From NCBI GenBank assembly GCA_910577605.1, contig CAJTON010000010.1, forward strand, positions 21,885-70,226: DNA of 48,342 nt. The letters run 5' to 3'. This document shows positions 7,751-15,461 of this stretch, piece after piece. The position numbers and the translations under genes are program-made. Origin of the DNA: an uncultured Butyrivibrio sp. (GTDB taxonomy: Bacteria; Bacillota; Clostridia; Lachnospirales; Lachnospiraceae). Position 1 is the stretch's first letter, and every line of letters starts with the position of its first letter. Below the pieces are notes generated by a model. It worked only from the letters and a program-made list of their open reading frames with translations. It was not told where the DNA came from and searched no databases.

Positions 7751-9667
7751 ATGAGGATAGTTGATCTGCTTGACAAAAAAAGCATTCTTATCGGCGCGGC
7801 TCCCGCGTCGAAGGCGGAGGCGATAGACACGCTTATAGACTTGCAGGTTAAAGGCGGAAGAATAGCGGACGCCGACGGATACCGCAAGGGAATACTCGCG
7901 AGGGAGGCGTTAAGCTCGACCGCTGTGGGCGAGGGAATCGCGATTCCCCACGCTAAAAGCGACGCGGTCAAGGCTCCGTCGTTAGCGGCTATGACCGTTC
8001 CGGGCGGCGTGGATTACGAGGCTATGGACGGCGAGCCGTCAAACCTTATCTTTATGATCGCCGCGCCGAACGACGGCGACGTGCATCTTGAGGTACTCTC
8101 AAGACTTATGACGGTGCTTATGGACGAGGATTTCAGGGCAAGGCTGACAGCGGCAAAGTCGGCGGAGGAGTTCCTTTCGGTAATAGACGGTATGGAAAAG
8201 GAAAAATTCCCTGACGAACCTAAGGAGGAGAGCGCGCCTGTTGCGGCAGGCGGCTTCAAGGTGCTTGCGGTGACCGCATGTCCTACCGGAATCGCGCATA
8301 CTTATATGGCTGCGGAGGCGCTTGAGAAGGCGGGCGCGAAGCTCGGGATCTCAATAAAGGTCGAGACTAACGGTTCGGGCGGCGCGAAGAATGTGCTTAC
8401 CGACGAGGACATTGCGGGCTGCGACGGGATAATCGTAGCCGCCGACAAGTCCGTTGAGATGGCGCGTTTTGACGGCAAAAAGGTGATAAGCACAAAGGTT
8501 TCCGACGGAATCAAGATTCCCGAGGAGCTTATTAAAAGAATAGAAGCAGGAGACGCTCCCGTGTACAGGCACAGCGGAGAAAAGACGGAGAGATCCTCCG
8601 CCGCAAACGAGAGCTTCGGGCGCAAAATATACAAGCACCTTATGAACGGAGTTTCAAATATGCTGCCGTTTACGGTTGCGGGCGGAATCTTTATCGCCGT
8701 CGCTTTTCTGATAGATACAGTGGCGGGAGCCCCGCAGGACGCAAACTTCGGAACATATACGGCGGGAGCCGCTTTTTTCAAAACGATAGGTCAGTACGCG
8801 TTTGACTTTATGATTCCTGTGCTTGCCGCGTATATAGGCAAATCTATAGCGGACAGACCGGGTTTTCTTGTCGGACTTGTGGGCGGCGCTCTTGCCGCTG
8901 CCGGAGCGACCTTCGCGTCGGTCAAGGGAGACATTCCTTCGGGCTTTCTCGGTGCTCTTTTCGCGGGCTTTGCGGGAGGCTATCTGATGCTTGGGATCGA
9001 AAAGCTCTGCGACAAACTTCCGAGGGCGCTTAACGGAATAAAGCCCGTGCTCATCTACCCGCTTGTGGGACTGGGACTTATCGCCGTTCTGATGTGCGCT
9101 GTCAATCCTTTTATGGGAATTATAAATACGGGACTCAGCAATCTGCTTGAATCCATGGGAAGCACAAGCAAAGTAGTGCTCGGCTGTGTGCTTGGAGCGA
9201 TGATGTCCATCGACATGGGCGGACCGTTCAACAAGGCGGCGTATGTATTCGGAACGGCGGCTATAACCACCGGCGGCTATGACATAATGGCGGCTGTAAT
9301 GGTGGGAGGCATGGTTCCTCCGATAGCGATCGCGCTTTCGACGACCTTCTTTAAAAACCGCTGGACGCCTGAAGAGCGCAAAAACGGAGCGGTAAATTAT
9401 ATAATGGGGCTGAGCTTTATAACCGAGGGAGCGATTCCCTACGCCGCTGCCGCGCCCTTGAAGGTCATTCCCGCCTGCGCGGTGGGAGCGGCCGTTGCCG
9501 GAGGTCTGTCGATGGCGTTTGACTGCACGCTCATGGCTCCCCACGGAGGTATATTCGTGTTCGCGGTGGTCGGGAACTGGCCGATGTATCTTGTGGCACT
9601 TGCGGCAGGTTCGGTAGTGGGAATGCTTTTACTCGCTCTTTTCAAGAAAAAAATAAAAAACAGTTAA
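7751..9667 (+). CDS. fruA: PTS fructose transporter EIIABC
   Basis: A 638-residue membrane permease that imports fructose and phosphorylates it at C1. Domain order is IIA-IIB-IIC. IIA (about 1-150) carries its phosphoacceptor His67 in GIAIPHAKSD; IIB (about 168-270) has Cys177 in VTACPTGIAHTYMAAE, the fructose-type IIB signature; IIC (about 290-638) is a multi-pass domain with GGPFNKAAY and FITEGAIPY motifs typical of the fructose family. The ATG follows GAGGAGG. The phosphate should come from the HPr and enzyme I encoded directly downstream, making this locus self-sufficient for fructose uptake. Confidence 0.95.
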   Translation: MRIVDLLDKKSILIGAAPASKAEAIDTLIDLQVKGGRIADADGYRKGILAREALSSTAVGEGIAIPHAKSDAVKAPSLAAMTVPGGVDYEAMDGEPSNLIFMIAAPNDGDVHLEVLSRLMTVLMDEDFRARLTAAKSAEEFLSVIDGMEKEKFPDEPKEESAPVAAGGFKVLAVTACPTGIAHTYMAAEALEKAGAKLGISIKVETNGSGGAKNVLTDEDIAGCDGIIVAADKSVEMARFDGKKVISTKVSDGIKIPEELIKRIEAGDAPVYRHSGEKTERSSAANESFGRKIYKHLMNGVSNMLPFTVAGGIFIAVAFLIDTVAGAPQDANFGTYTAGAAFFKTIGQYAFDFMIPVLAAYIGKSIADRPGFLVGLVGGALAAAGATFASVKGDIPSGFLGALFAGFAGGYLMLGIEKLCDKLPRALNGIKPVLIYPLVGLGLIAVLMCAVNPFMGIINTGLSNLLESMGSTSKVVLGCVLGAMMSIDMGGPFNKAAYVFGTAAITTGGYDIMAAVMVGGMVPPIAIALSTTFFKNRWTPEERKNGAVNYIMGLSFITEGAIPYAAAAPLKVIPACAVGAAVAGGLSMAFDCTLMAPHGGIFVFAVVGNWPMYLVALAAGSVVGMLLLALFKKKIKNS

Positions 9668-9692
9668 TATAAATAATCAGGAGGAAAAAATT

Positions 9693-9959
9693 ATGGTATC
9701 TAAAACAGTGAAAGTAGTGAACGCTCAGGGAATGCATATGCGTCCCGCCGGAATGATAGTTGCCGAGATGAAAAAATTCCCCGGCTGCAATACGCTCCTT
9801 AAAGTAAACGGAAAAGACGTAAAAGCTACCGCCGTCATGCAGATCATGGCGGCAGGTATCAAATGCGGATCTGAGGTCGAGATAGTATGCGACGGAGAGG
9901 GCGAGAACGAGGCGCTTGAGGCGGTAGCGGGACTTTTTGAGAGCGGTTTCGGAGAATAG
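9693..9959 (+). CDS. ptsH: HPr-family phosphocarrier lacking the regulatory serine
   Basis: An 88-residue HPr carries phosphate from enzyme I to the EIIA domain. His15 is intact in GMHMRPAG (the residue after it is Met instead of the usual Ala). Aligning the NGK turn with Bacillus subtilis HPr, the position of the regulatory Ser46 is Ala47 here (KDVKATAVMQIMAAGI versus KSIMGVMSLG), and neither neighbour can replace it in the usual context. HPr kinase should therefore be unable to convert this copy into the CcpA corepressor. It lies 25 bases after fruA and 3 bases before the enzyme I gene. It may be a fructose-dedicated carrier, with a standard HPr elsewhere; that is inference. Confidence 0.92.
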   Translation: MVSKTVKVVNAQGMHMRPAGMIVAEMKKFPGCNTLLKVNGKDVKATAVMQIMAAGIKCGSEVEIVCDGEGENEALEAVAGLFESGFGE

Positions 9960-9962
9960 CGG

Positions 9963-11612
9963 GTGAACATTATGAAAAAATACATGGGGAAAGGCGTATG
10001 CGGAGCGATAGCGATAGGAAGCGCTCATGTTTTTAAGCGGAGCGAGGCGGTCGTAAAACGTGAGCGCACTGACGACTGCGAGGGTGAAAAAGCACGTTTT
10101 GAAAGCGCCAAGGCAAAGGCTTTACAGCAGCTTGGTGAGATTCATCAGAAGGCGCTTAAAGAGGTCGGAGAGGCTAACGCGAAGATTTTTGAGATCCATA
10201 TGCTGATGCTTGAAGACGACGATTACAATGAATCGGTCAATAACATAATCGACAGCCAGAAGGTGAACGCCGAATACGCGGTCGCCGTCACGGCGGACAA
10301 TTTCGCGGAGATGTTTTCCTCCATGGAGGATTCGTATATGCAGGCGAGAGCCGCGGACGTGAAGGATATTTCCAACCGCATTATAGTCAATCTTGCGGAT
10401 AAAGGCGGCGAGAGCGCCGGACTGCCCGACAGAATGATAGTCTGCGCCGACGACCTGGCGCCGAGCGAAACGGTGCTTTTAGACAAGGACAGGGTGCTCG
10501 CTTTTGTGACGGCGAGAGGCTCGTCAAACTCGCACACCGCTATACTCGCGCGCAACATGGGAATACCGGCGGTTATCGGCGCGGGAAACGATTTTCTGGA
10601 AAATATAAAAGAAGGCGACTGCATTATCGTTGACGGTTATACGGGAGAGGTCTTCGTCAGTCCGGACAGCGTCACGCTTGACGCAATGAGCCGCAGACAG
10701 AAGGAGGACGAAGAAAAGCGTCAGCTTTTGCAGGAGCTTAAAGGCAAAGAAAACGTCACTCTTGACGGAACGCGCGTAAATATTTTCGCCAATATCGGAG
10801 GAGTGGAGAACATAGGAGCGGTGCTCTTAAACGACGCGGGCGGCATCGGTCTTTTCAGGAGCGAATTTCTGTATCTGGAAAATGGCGACTATCCGACGGA
10901 GGAGCAGCAGTTTGCCGCCTACAAGAAAGTGCTTGAGAGCATGGCGGGCAAAAAGGTGATAATCCGCACTCTCGACATAGGCGCCGACAAGAAGGTGGAT
11001 TATTTCAATCTTGACGGCGAGGAGAATCCGGCGCTCGGATTCCGCGCGATACGGATATGCCTTGCAAGACCTGAGATTTTCAGGACGCAGCTTCGCGCGC
11101 TCTACCGCGCCTCGGTTTACGGGAATCTCGGAATCATGTTTCCGATGATAACCTCGGTGAGAGAGGTGGAGAGGATACTTGAGATCTGCGCTTCGGTCCG
11201 TGAGGAACTAAAGGCGGAGGGGCTTGAGTATTCTGATTCGGTCGAGCTGGGCGTTATGATAGAAACGCCGGCGGCTGCCATTATCAGCGACAGGCTTGCG
11301 CCGATAGTGGATTTCTTCAGCGTCGGAACAAACGATCTGACGCAGTATACGCTGGCGTGCGACAGACAGAATCCGAATCTTGAGGAATTCTGCGACACTC
11401 ACCACGAAGCCGTTCTCCGTCTTATAGAAACGGCGGCGAAAAACGCCCACGCGGGAGGAGCGTGGATAGGGATATGCGGAGAGCTGGCGGCGGATACGGA
11501 GCTTACGGAAAGCTTTCTGCGGATGGGAATCGACGAGCTTTCGGTCTCGCCCGCGTATGTACTCAAAGTCAGGGATAAGGTGCGCAGGACGGACCTGTCT
11601 GTAGCAAAATAA
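9963..11612 (+). CDS. ptsI: Phosphoenolpyruvate-protein phosphotransferase (PTS enzyme I)
   Basis: Enzyme I takes phosphate from phosphoenolpyruvate and passes it to HPr. The 549-residue protein is slightly shorter than the usual ~570. The swivelling phosphohistidine domain has His191 in GSSNSHTAILARNMGIP; the PEP-binding TIM barrel shows GIGLFRSEFLY, PMITSVREV and FFSVGTNDLTQYTLACDR. The GTG start chosen has GGAG eight bases upstream; an ATG nine bases further in (MKKYMGKGV) is an equally good candidate. It is the last gene of the fructose operon and a terminator-like hairpin follows. Confidence 0.95.
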   Translation: MNIMKKYMGKGVCGAIAIGSAHVFKRSEAVVKRERTDDCEGEKARFESAKAKALQQLGEIHQKALKEVGEANAKIFEIHMLMLEDDDYNESVNNIIDSQKVNAEYAVAVTADNFAEMFSSMEDSYMQARAADVKDISNRIIVNLADKGGESAGLPDRMIVCADDLAPSETVLLDKDRVLAFVTARGSSNSHTAILARNMGIPAVIGAGNDFLENIKEGDCIIVDGYTGEVFVSPDSVTLDAMSRRQKEDEEKRQLLQELKGKENVTLDGTRVNIFANIGGVENIGAVLLNDAGGIGLFRSEFLYLENGDYPTEEQQFAAYKKVLESMAGKKVIIRTLDIGADKKVDYFNLDGEENPALGFRAIRICLARPEIFRTQLRALYRASVYGNLGIMFPMITSVREVERILEICASVREELKAEGLEYSDSVELGVMIETPAAAIISDRLAPIVDFFSVGTNDLTQYTLACDRQNPNLEEFCDTHHEAVLRLIETAAKNAHAGGAWIGICGELAADTELTESFLRMGIDELSVSPAYVLKVRDKVRRTDLSVAK

Positions 11613-11618
11613 AATAAA

Positions 11619-11656
11619 GGGCTGCCGTTTGAGGGATAGATCCTTGAGCGGCAACC
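11619..11656 (+). terminator. Hairpin at end of fru-pts operon
   Basis: GGCTGCCGTTTGAGGGA can pair with TCCTTGAGCGGCAACC over about 15 base pairs (one mismatch, several G-U pairs), with a short loop. The following bases are TTAAATT, a weak T-tract, so termination may be incomplete. Confidence 0.6.
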
Positions 11657-11678
11657 TTAAATTCTGCGGAAATGTCAG

Positions 11679-11697
11679 AAATACTTAAAAAGTATTT
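11679..11697. repeat. 8-bp perfect inverted repeat upstream of the alarmone synthetase gene
   Basis: AAATACTT and AAGTATTT are separated by three A and lie about 55 bases upstream of a TATAAT box. It could be an operator or a leftover hairpin; no assignment is possible. Confidence 0.4.
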
Positions 11698-11752
11698 TCG
11701 ATACTTTCTAGAAATTTTCTAATTTACACATAAATTGTTAACATTTAGGCGC

Positions 11753-11758
11753 TATAAT
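11753..11758 (+). promoter_or_regulatory. Probable -10 box for the alarmone synthetase gene
   Basis: TATAAT stands 62 bases ahead of the ATG in an AT-rich stretch. No good -35 hexamer lies at 16-18 bases, so this may be an activated or weak promoter. GGAGGGG lies shortly downstream of the box but too far from the ATG to be its ribosome site; GGGAG nearer the ATG is the likely one. Confidence 0.4.
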
Positions 11759-11819
11759 AAAAAACGTGGAGGGGAAAGCCACTAGGTGATTTATATTTTG
11801 GATCGGGAGAATTGCGTCT

Positions 11820-12635
11820 ATGAAAAATAAAAATCAAAAGAAATCGGGAACGGGGATTATAAACAGACTGTTTAAGGAAGGAATAACGGATGATATCACT
11901 ACTGAGCTGGCGACAATGGCGGAGACCGCCGAGGAGGTGGTGTATGACCATACCAAAAAGCTTGTGAGTACGGTCGTCGATTATAAAGAGCTTATGATGA
12001 TGTACGGCTGCGCCATAAAGGAGATACAGACGAAGTTTGAGATACTCAACAGTGAATTTAACGTTCGCTATCAGAGAAATCCGATCTCCTCGGTAAGCAC
12101 AAGACTGAAAAGAGCGGCGAGCATTGCGGATAAGCTTGACAGGCGCAATCTTCCGTTTACGCTTGAAAGCATAGAGGAGAATATCAACGACGTTGCCGGA
12201 GTGAGGGTCATCTGTTCGTATATAGACGATATTTACAGGATAGCGGACGCTTTTTTGCAGCAGGAGGATATAACGCTTGTGGCTAGGAAGGATTACATTT
12301 CCGATCCTAAGCCTAACGGGTACAGGAGCCTGCATCTCATCGTAAAGGTTCCGGTTTTCTTTGTAAATTGGAAAAAAGAGATAAAGGTAGAGGTTCAGAT
12401 ACGCACGATAGCTATGGATTTCTGGGCAAGCCTTGAGCATCAGCTCAAATATAAACAAAATATCCCTCATCAGGAGAGCATTATTTCGCAGCTGAAGACC
12501 TGCGCGGACGCGATCGCCGCCACAGACCAGAAAATGCTTGATATCCGCAATCAGATAGAGGAGATGGCGGATACGCCTACCAATGAGGATATACTTTTTG
12601 AAAAGCTTAGCAGACTTGACGTGGCGGTGTATTAG
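11820..12635 (+). CDS. Small alarmone synthetase, RelQ/YjbM-like (GTP pyrophosphokinase family)
   Basis: A 271-residue protein consisting of a RelA/SpoT synthetase domain without the HD hydrolase, TGS or ACT domains of long Rel proteins, which defines a small alarmone synthetase making (p)ppGpp or pGpp from ATP and GTP/GDP/GMP. Visible signatures: SSVSTRLKRAASIADKL, DVAGVRVICSYIDDIYRIAD, DPKPNGYRSLHLIVKVP and VEVQIRTIAMDFWASLEHQ, all diagnostic of the synthetase fold. The N-terminal ~70 residues are an extension. It is convergent with the DUF4364 gene, 10 bases apart. Whether it is the RelQ or RelP type cannot be decided by eye. Confidence 0.9.
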   Translation: MKNKNQKKSGTGIINRLFKEGITDDITTELATMAETAEEVVYDHTKKLVSTVVDYKELMMMYGCAIKEIQTKFEILNSEFNVRYQRNPISSVSTRLKRAASIADKLDRRNLPFTLESIEENINDVAGVRVICSYIDDIYRIADAFLQQEDITLVARKDYISDPKPNGYRSLHLIVKVPVFFVNWKKEIKVEVQIRTIAMDFWASLEHQLKYKQNIPHQESIISQLKTCADAIAATDQKMLDIRNQIEEMADTPTNEDILFEKLSRLDVAVY

Positions 12636-12648
12636 CGCCGACACGTCA
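12617..12648. terminator. Hairpin spanning both convergent stop codons
   Basis: TGACGTGGCGG pairs with CCGACACGTCA (one mismatch) around a 10-base loop. The element includes the ends of both converging genes. No T-run follows on either strand, so if it terminates it is not a textbook intrinsic terminator. Confidence 0.45.
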
Positions 12649-13161
12649 CATCAGCGTTTTCATCACAAACTCATAAATCTCCTGACTTTTGTCGCGCCAT
12701 TTGCCGCACATCGTGTCGGCGACGCTCTCGTCGGGAACGTCGAGAGTGATGTCTATAAGGGAGCTGTTTTTTTCTTTGATACAGCAGTGTACAGAATATT
12801 CACCAAAGGTGTTGCGGTAAAATTCCGAGGTCACGTTTGCCGACTGCTTTAATTCGTATTTGCGCGAGGTCAGGTAAGCGTCGATCTCGTGTTTTATTTC
12901 GTCCGAGATCTTGCCGCCGAAGTACCCGAACATTTCCCTGCCCTGAGAGGTGAGGGAGTATCCGGTGCTGCTGCGGCTGTTTTTGGCTTCTATAAGGCCG
13001 TCGTCCTGAATTATACCGAGGACCTGCTGTACCGTTGCGAAGTCCGCGTATCCGGTCTCAAAGAAAAAACCTGACACCGCTTCGTTTGAGAGCGGAAAAT
13101 CAACTTTTTCAAGCATATAAAGGATTATTAATTTATAAAGCGTCATCGATTCGACTGCCAT
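12646..13161 (-). CDS. DUF4364 family protein (winged-helix-like)
   Basis: A 171-residue protein matching the DUF4364 family of Clostridia. The N-terminal half reads like a winged-helix DNA-binding fold (LYKLIILYMLEKVDFPLSN, a turn, QQVLGIIQDDGLIEAK, then STGYSLTSQGREM), resembling PadR/MarR-type proteins; the C-terminal half has no recognisable motif. A transcription role is inferred from fold impression only. The start chosen has GGAAGG ten bases upstream and overlaps the end of the radical SAM gene by 29 bases; an internal ATG five codons later is possible. It is the last of three same-strand genes with malic enzyme first. Confidence 0.8.
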   Translation of the reverse strand: MAVESMTLYKLIILYMLEKVDFPLSNEAVSGFFFETGYADFATVQQVLGIIQDDGLIEAKNSRSSTGYSLTSQGREMFGYFGGKISDEIKHEIDAYLTSRKYELKQSANVTSEFYRNTFGEYSVHCCIKEKNSSLIDITLDVPDESVADTMCGKWRDKSQEIYEFVMKTLM

Positions 13162-14074
13162 CTCGGTATTTCCTTCCCTGATAAGTATTGCGCACCCTGA
13201 ACTCCCTGTTAATCTGATTGAGAATGTTTTTCTTGTCCGTGCTCCACTGCGGCGCTATGAGCGTTTTGCGCGGTCCGTCCCCCGTGAGACGGTGTATCAC
13301 CGTTTCGGGAGGAAGCAGCTCGATCATGTCCACAACGGTTTTTATATAATCTTCACGGTCCATAACATTAAAAAGTCCCGCTTCATAGTCCGCCGCGAGG
13401 TCGGTGCCGCGCAGTACATGAAGAAGCTGTATTTTTACGCCGGAAATTTTTCTGTCCGCAAGGTATCCGGCGCATTTTATATGATCGCCGTGATTTTCAC
13501 CTGGAAGCCCGACTATGACGTGGGCGGTCACGGGTATGCCGGCGCGCGAAAGACGCGAAAGCGCGTCCTCAAATACGGTCAGCTTGTAGCCGCGCCGTAT
13601 ATATGCGGCGGTTTTCTCGTTAATTGTCTGAAGCCCGAGTTCGACCCACACGGGTTTGAGCCCCGCAAGCTCCTTTAACAGACCGATCTTGCTCTCCTCA
13701 AGGCAGTCCGGTCTTGTCGCGACCGAAAGTCCCGCGATCCTTTCGTCCTCAATTACGGGAATAAAGGTGTCCCGCAGCTTTTGCAGAGGGGCGTAGGTTC
13801 CGGTAAACGCCTGAAAATACGCGATATATCTGCCGCCGGAGTATTTGGACGAAATACGGGCGACAGCCCTGTCAAGCTGTTCGCTTACGGAGTGCGCGGC
13901 GCCCTCCGCGAAGTCACTGGAGCCGCCCGCGCTGCAAAAGATACAGCCGCGAGTGTCAAGACTGCCGTCCCTGTTGGGGCAGGTGAAGCCGCCGTCGAGA
14001 GAAAGCTTGTACGCCTTCTCTCCGAAAAGCTCGCGGTAGTATTGATTTGCCGAATAGTAAGGTCTGTGTTCCAT
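13133..14074 (-). CDS. TIGR01212-type radical SAM protein
   Basis: A 313-residue protein of the YhcC/TIGR01212 radical SAM group. The N-terminus YSANQYYRELFGEKAYKLSL and the cluster-binding cysteines Cys32, Cys44 and Cys47 (CPNRD then GCIFC) show the family's spaced-out variant of CxxxCxxC, similar to the Elp3-like subgroup. Later signatures are VATRPDCLEE, VELGLQTINE and IVGLPGENH. The reaction of this family is not established. The ATG directly abuts the stop codon of the malic enzyme gene with no spacing, indicating translational coupling on one mRNA. Confidence 0.88.
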   Translation of the reverse strand: MEHRPYYSANQYYRELFGEKAYKLSLDGGFTCPNRDGSLDTRGCIFCSAGGSSDFAEGAAHSVSEQLDRAVARISSKYSGGRYIAYFQAFTGTYAPLQKLRDTFIPVIEDERIAGLSVATRPDCLEESKIGLLKELAGLKPVWVELGLQTINEKTAAYIRRGYKLTVFEDALSRLSRAGIPVTAHVIVGLPGENHGDHIKCAGYLADRKISGVKIQLLHVLRGTDLAADYEAGLFNVMDREDYIKTVVDMIELLPPETVIHRLTGDGPRKTLIAPQWSTDKKNILNQINREFRVRNTYQGRKYRDGSRIDDAL

Positions 14075-15229
14075 TTATTTTACAATATGGTTCTTTACCG
14101 CTTCGCTTACAGCGTCGGCGACGCGGGAATCGAAGGCTTCGGGAAGAATGTTGTCCTCGTTAAGCTCCGTATCCGGAACAAGCCCCGCGATGGCATATGC
14201 GGCGGCAAGCTTCATCTCCTCGGTTATCTGTGGGGCTCTTCCCTCAAGCGCTCCCCTGAAAATTCCGGGGAAGGCAACGACGTTGTTGATCTGGTTGGGA
14301 AAATCGCTGCGTCCCGTTCCGACTACCCGCGCGCCCGCGGCTTTTGCCTCGTCGGGCATGATCTCGGGGACGGGATTCGCCATTGCGAAAATAATGGCGT
14401 CCTTGTTCATGGAGGCTACCATCTCCTTGGTAAGACTGCCGGGAGCGGATACGCCTATGAAAATATCGGCGCCCTCCACCGCGTCGGCGAGGGTTCCGTT
14501 CTTATGCGAAAGATTGGTGATCTCTGCTATCTGTTTTTTGACATCGCCTAAGCCCTCTCTGTCGGACGAGATTATTCCGGAGCGGTCGCACATAATTATA
14601 TCCTTAAAGCCGTCGCGAAGAAGAAGCTTGGTTATAGCGATTCCCGCGGCTCCCGCGCCGTTTACGGCTATGCGGCATTCCTCCCTGCGCTTTTTGGTGA
14701 TTTTGAGCGCGTTTATTATTCCGGCGAGAACGACGATTGCGGTTCCGTGCTGATCGTCGTGAAATACCGGAATATCAAGCGCCGCCTTGAGCCTTTCCTC
14801 GATCTCAAAGCATCTGGGAGCGGATATGTCCTCAAGGTTTATGCCTCCGAACGCGGGAGCAATATTGATAACGGTCTTTATTATCTCCTCCGTGTCCTGG
14901 GTGTCAAGGCATATCGGAACGGCGTTCACGTCGCCGAATTCCTTGAACAGTACTGCCTTGCCCTCCATTACGGGCATGGCGGCGTAAGGACCTATGTTTC
15001 CGAGACCGAGAACCGCGCTTCCGTCGGATACGACGGCGATGGTGTTGGATTTGACTGTGTATTTATATGCCTGTTCCTTGTCCTCGGCAATTATTTTGCA
15101 GGGCTCGGCGACCCCCGGAGTATAGGCGAGAGCAAGATCCTCGCGTGTTTTTATGGCGCACTTGGAAACCGTTTCAAGCTTGCCCTTCCATTCTTCATGA
15201 AGCTGTAACGCTTTTTCGCTGTTAGTCAT
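14075..15229 (-). CDS. Malic enzyme (malate dehydrogenase, oxaloacetate-decarboxylating)
   Basis: Catalyses oxidative decarboxylation of malate to pyruvate and CO2. The 384-residue length fits the short bacterial form without a phosphotransacetylase tail. Visible motifs: YTPGVAEPC with the catalytic Tyr, SDGSAVLGLGNIGPYAAMPV, LEDISAPRCFEIE, HDDQHGTAIV for metal/substrate binding, and a Rossmann fingerprint NGAGAAGIAITKLL followed by CDRSG, where the Asp ending the second strand suggests NAD+ rather than NADP+. The ATG has AGGAAAGGA upstream. A promoter of its own is visible 37-65 bases upstream, divergent from rho. Confidence 0.94.
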   Translation of the reverse strand: MTNSEKALQLHEEWKGKLETVSKCAIKTREDLALAYTPGVAEPCKIIAEDKEQAYKYTVKSNTIAVVSDGSAVLGLGNIGPYAAMPVMEGKAVLFKEFGDVNAVPICLDTQDTEEIIKTVINIAPAFGGINLEDISAPRCFEIEERLKAALDIPVFHDDQHGTAIVVLAGIINALKITKKRREECRIAVNGAGAAGIAITKLLLRDGFKDIIMCDRSGIISSDREGLGDVKKQIAEITNLSHKNGTLADAVEGADIFIGVSAPGSLTKEMVASMNKDAIIFAMANPVPEIMPDEAKAAGARVVGTGRSDFPNQINNVVAFPGIFRGALEGRAPQITEEMKLAAAYAIAGLVPDTELNEDNILPEAFDSRVADAVSEAVKNHIVK

Positions 15230-15265
15230 GTGTAAATTCCTTTCCTGATAAAAATAATTTACCTC

Positions 15266-15294
15266 ATTGTAACACGACTATTTTTTTTAGTAAA
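15266..15294 (-). promoter_or_regulatory. Malic enzyme promoter
   Basis: On the minus strand TTTACT, 17-base spacer, TACAAT, 37 bases ahead of the ATG. It lies back to back with the rho promoter, so the 45 bases between the two -10 regions and -35 regions are shared control DNA. Confidence 0.6.
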
Positions 15295-15305
15295 GAATAA
15301 GTCGG

Positions 15306-15334
15306 TTGACAGCCGGACAAAAAAGGAGTAACAT
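15306..15334 (+). promoter_or_regulatory. rho promoter
   Basis: A near-consensus TTGACA (15306-15311), 17-base spacer and TAACAT (15329-15334). Transcription would begin near 15341, leaving a leader of about 120 bases before the rho ATG. Confidence 0.75.
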
Positions 15335-15373
15335 CTTTTTTAGAGGCTTCACCTCGGTAAAAAGCAGATACGT

Positions 15374-15450
15374 CTTAATTGATTTCTCATTTAAACCCCA
15401 TTTGAGCGTTATGTCCGGCAAAGCGTATTTTTTTGCGGGGACAATTAAGA
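15374..15450 (+). promoter_or_regulatory. Structured rho leader next to the ribosome binding site
   Basis: TCTTAATTG (15374-15382) and CAATTAAGA (15442-15450) form a perfect 9-bp inverted repeat around a 59-base loop that itself holds CCCC and GGGG runs able to pair. The right arm ends at the first base of the AAGGAG ribosome binding site. rho genes are commonly autoregulated through their leaders; this structure could control access to the site, but that is inference. Confidence 0.45.
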
Positions 15451-15461
15451 AGGAGATATAT

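Noticed and set aside
8654..9544. Minus-strand open frame antisense to fruA
   Set aside because: The translation is rich in Arg, His and Ser without any motif, as expected from the complement of a hydrophobic membrane domain.
13781..14551. Plus-strand frame across the radical SAM and malic enzyme genes
   Set aside because: Both minus-strand genes are supported by full motif sets; the frame has no start signal and no family resemblance.
15312..15417. GCCGGAC / GTCCGGC long-range inverted repeat in the rho upstream region
   Set aside because: The left arm lies in the promoter spacer, upstream of the predicted transcription start, so the two arms would not be in the same RNA.
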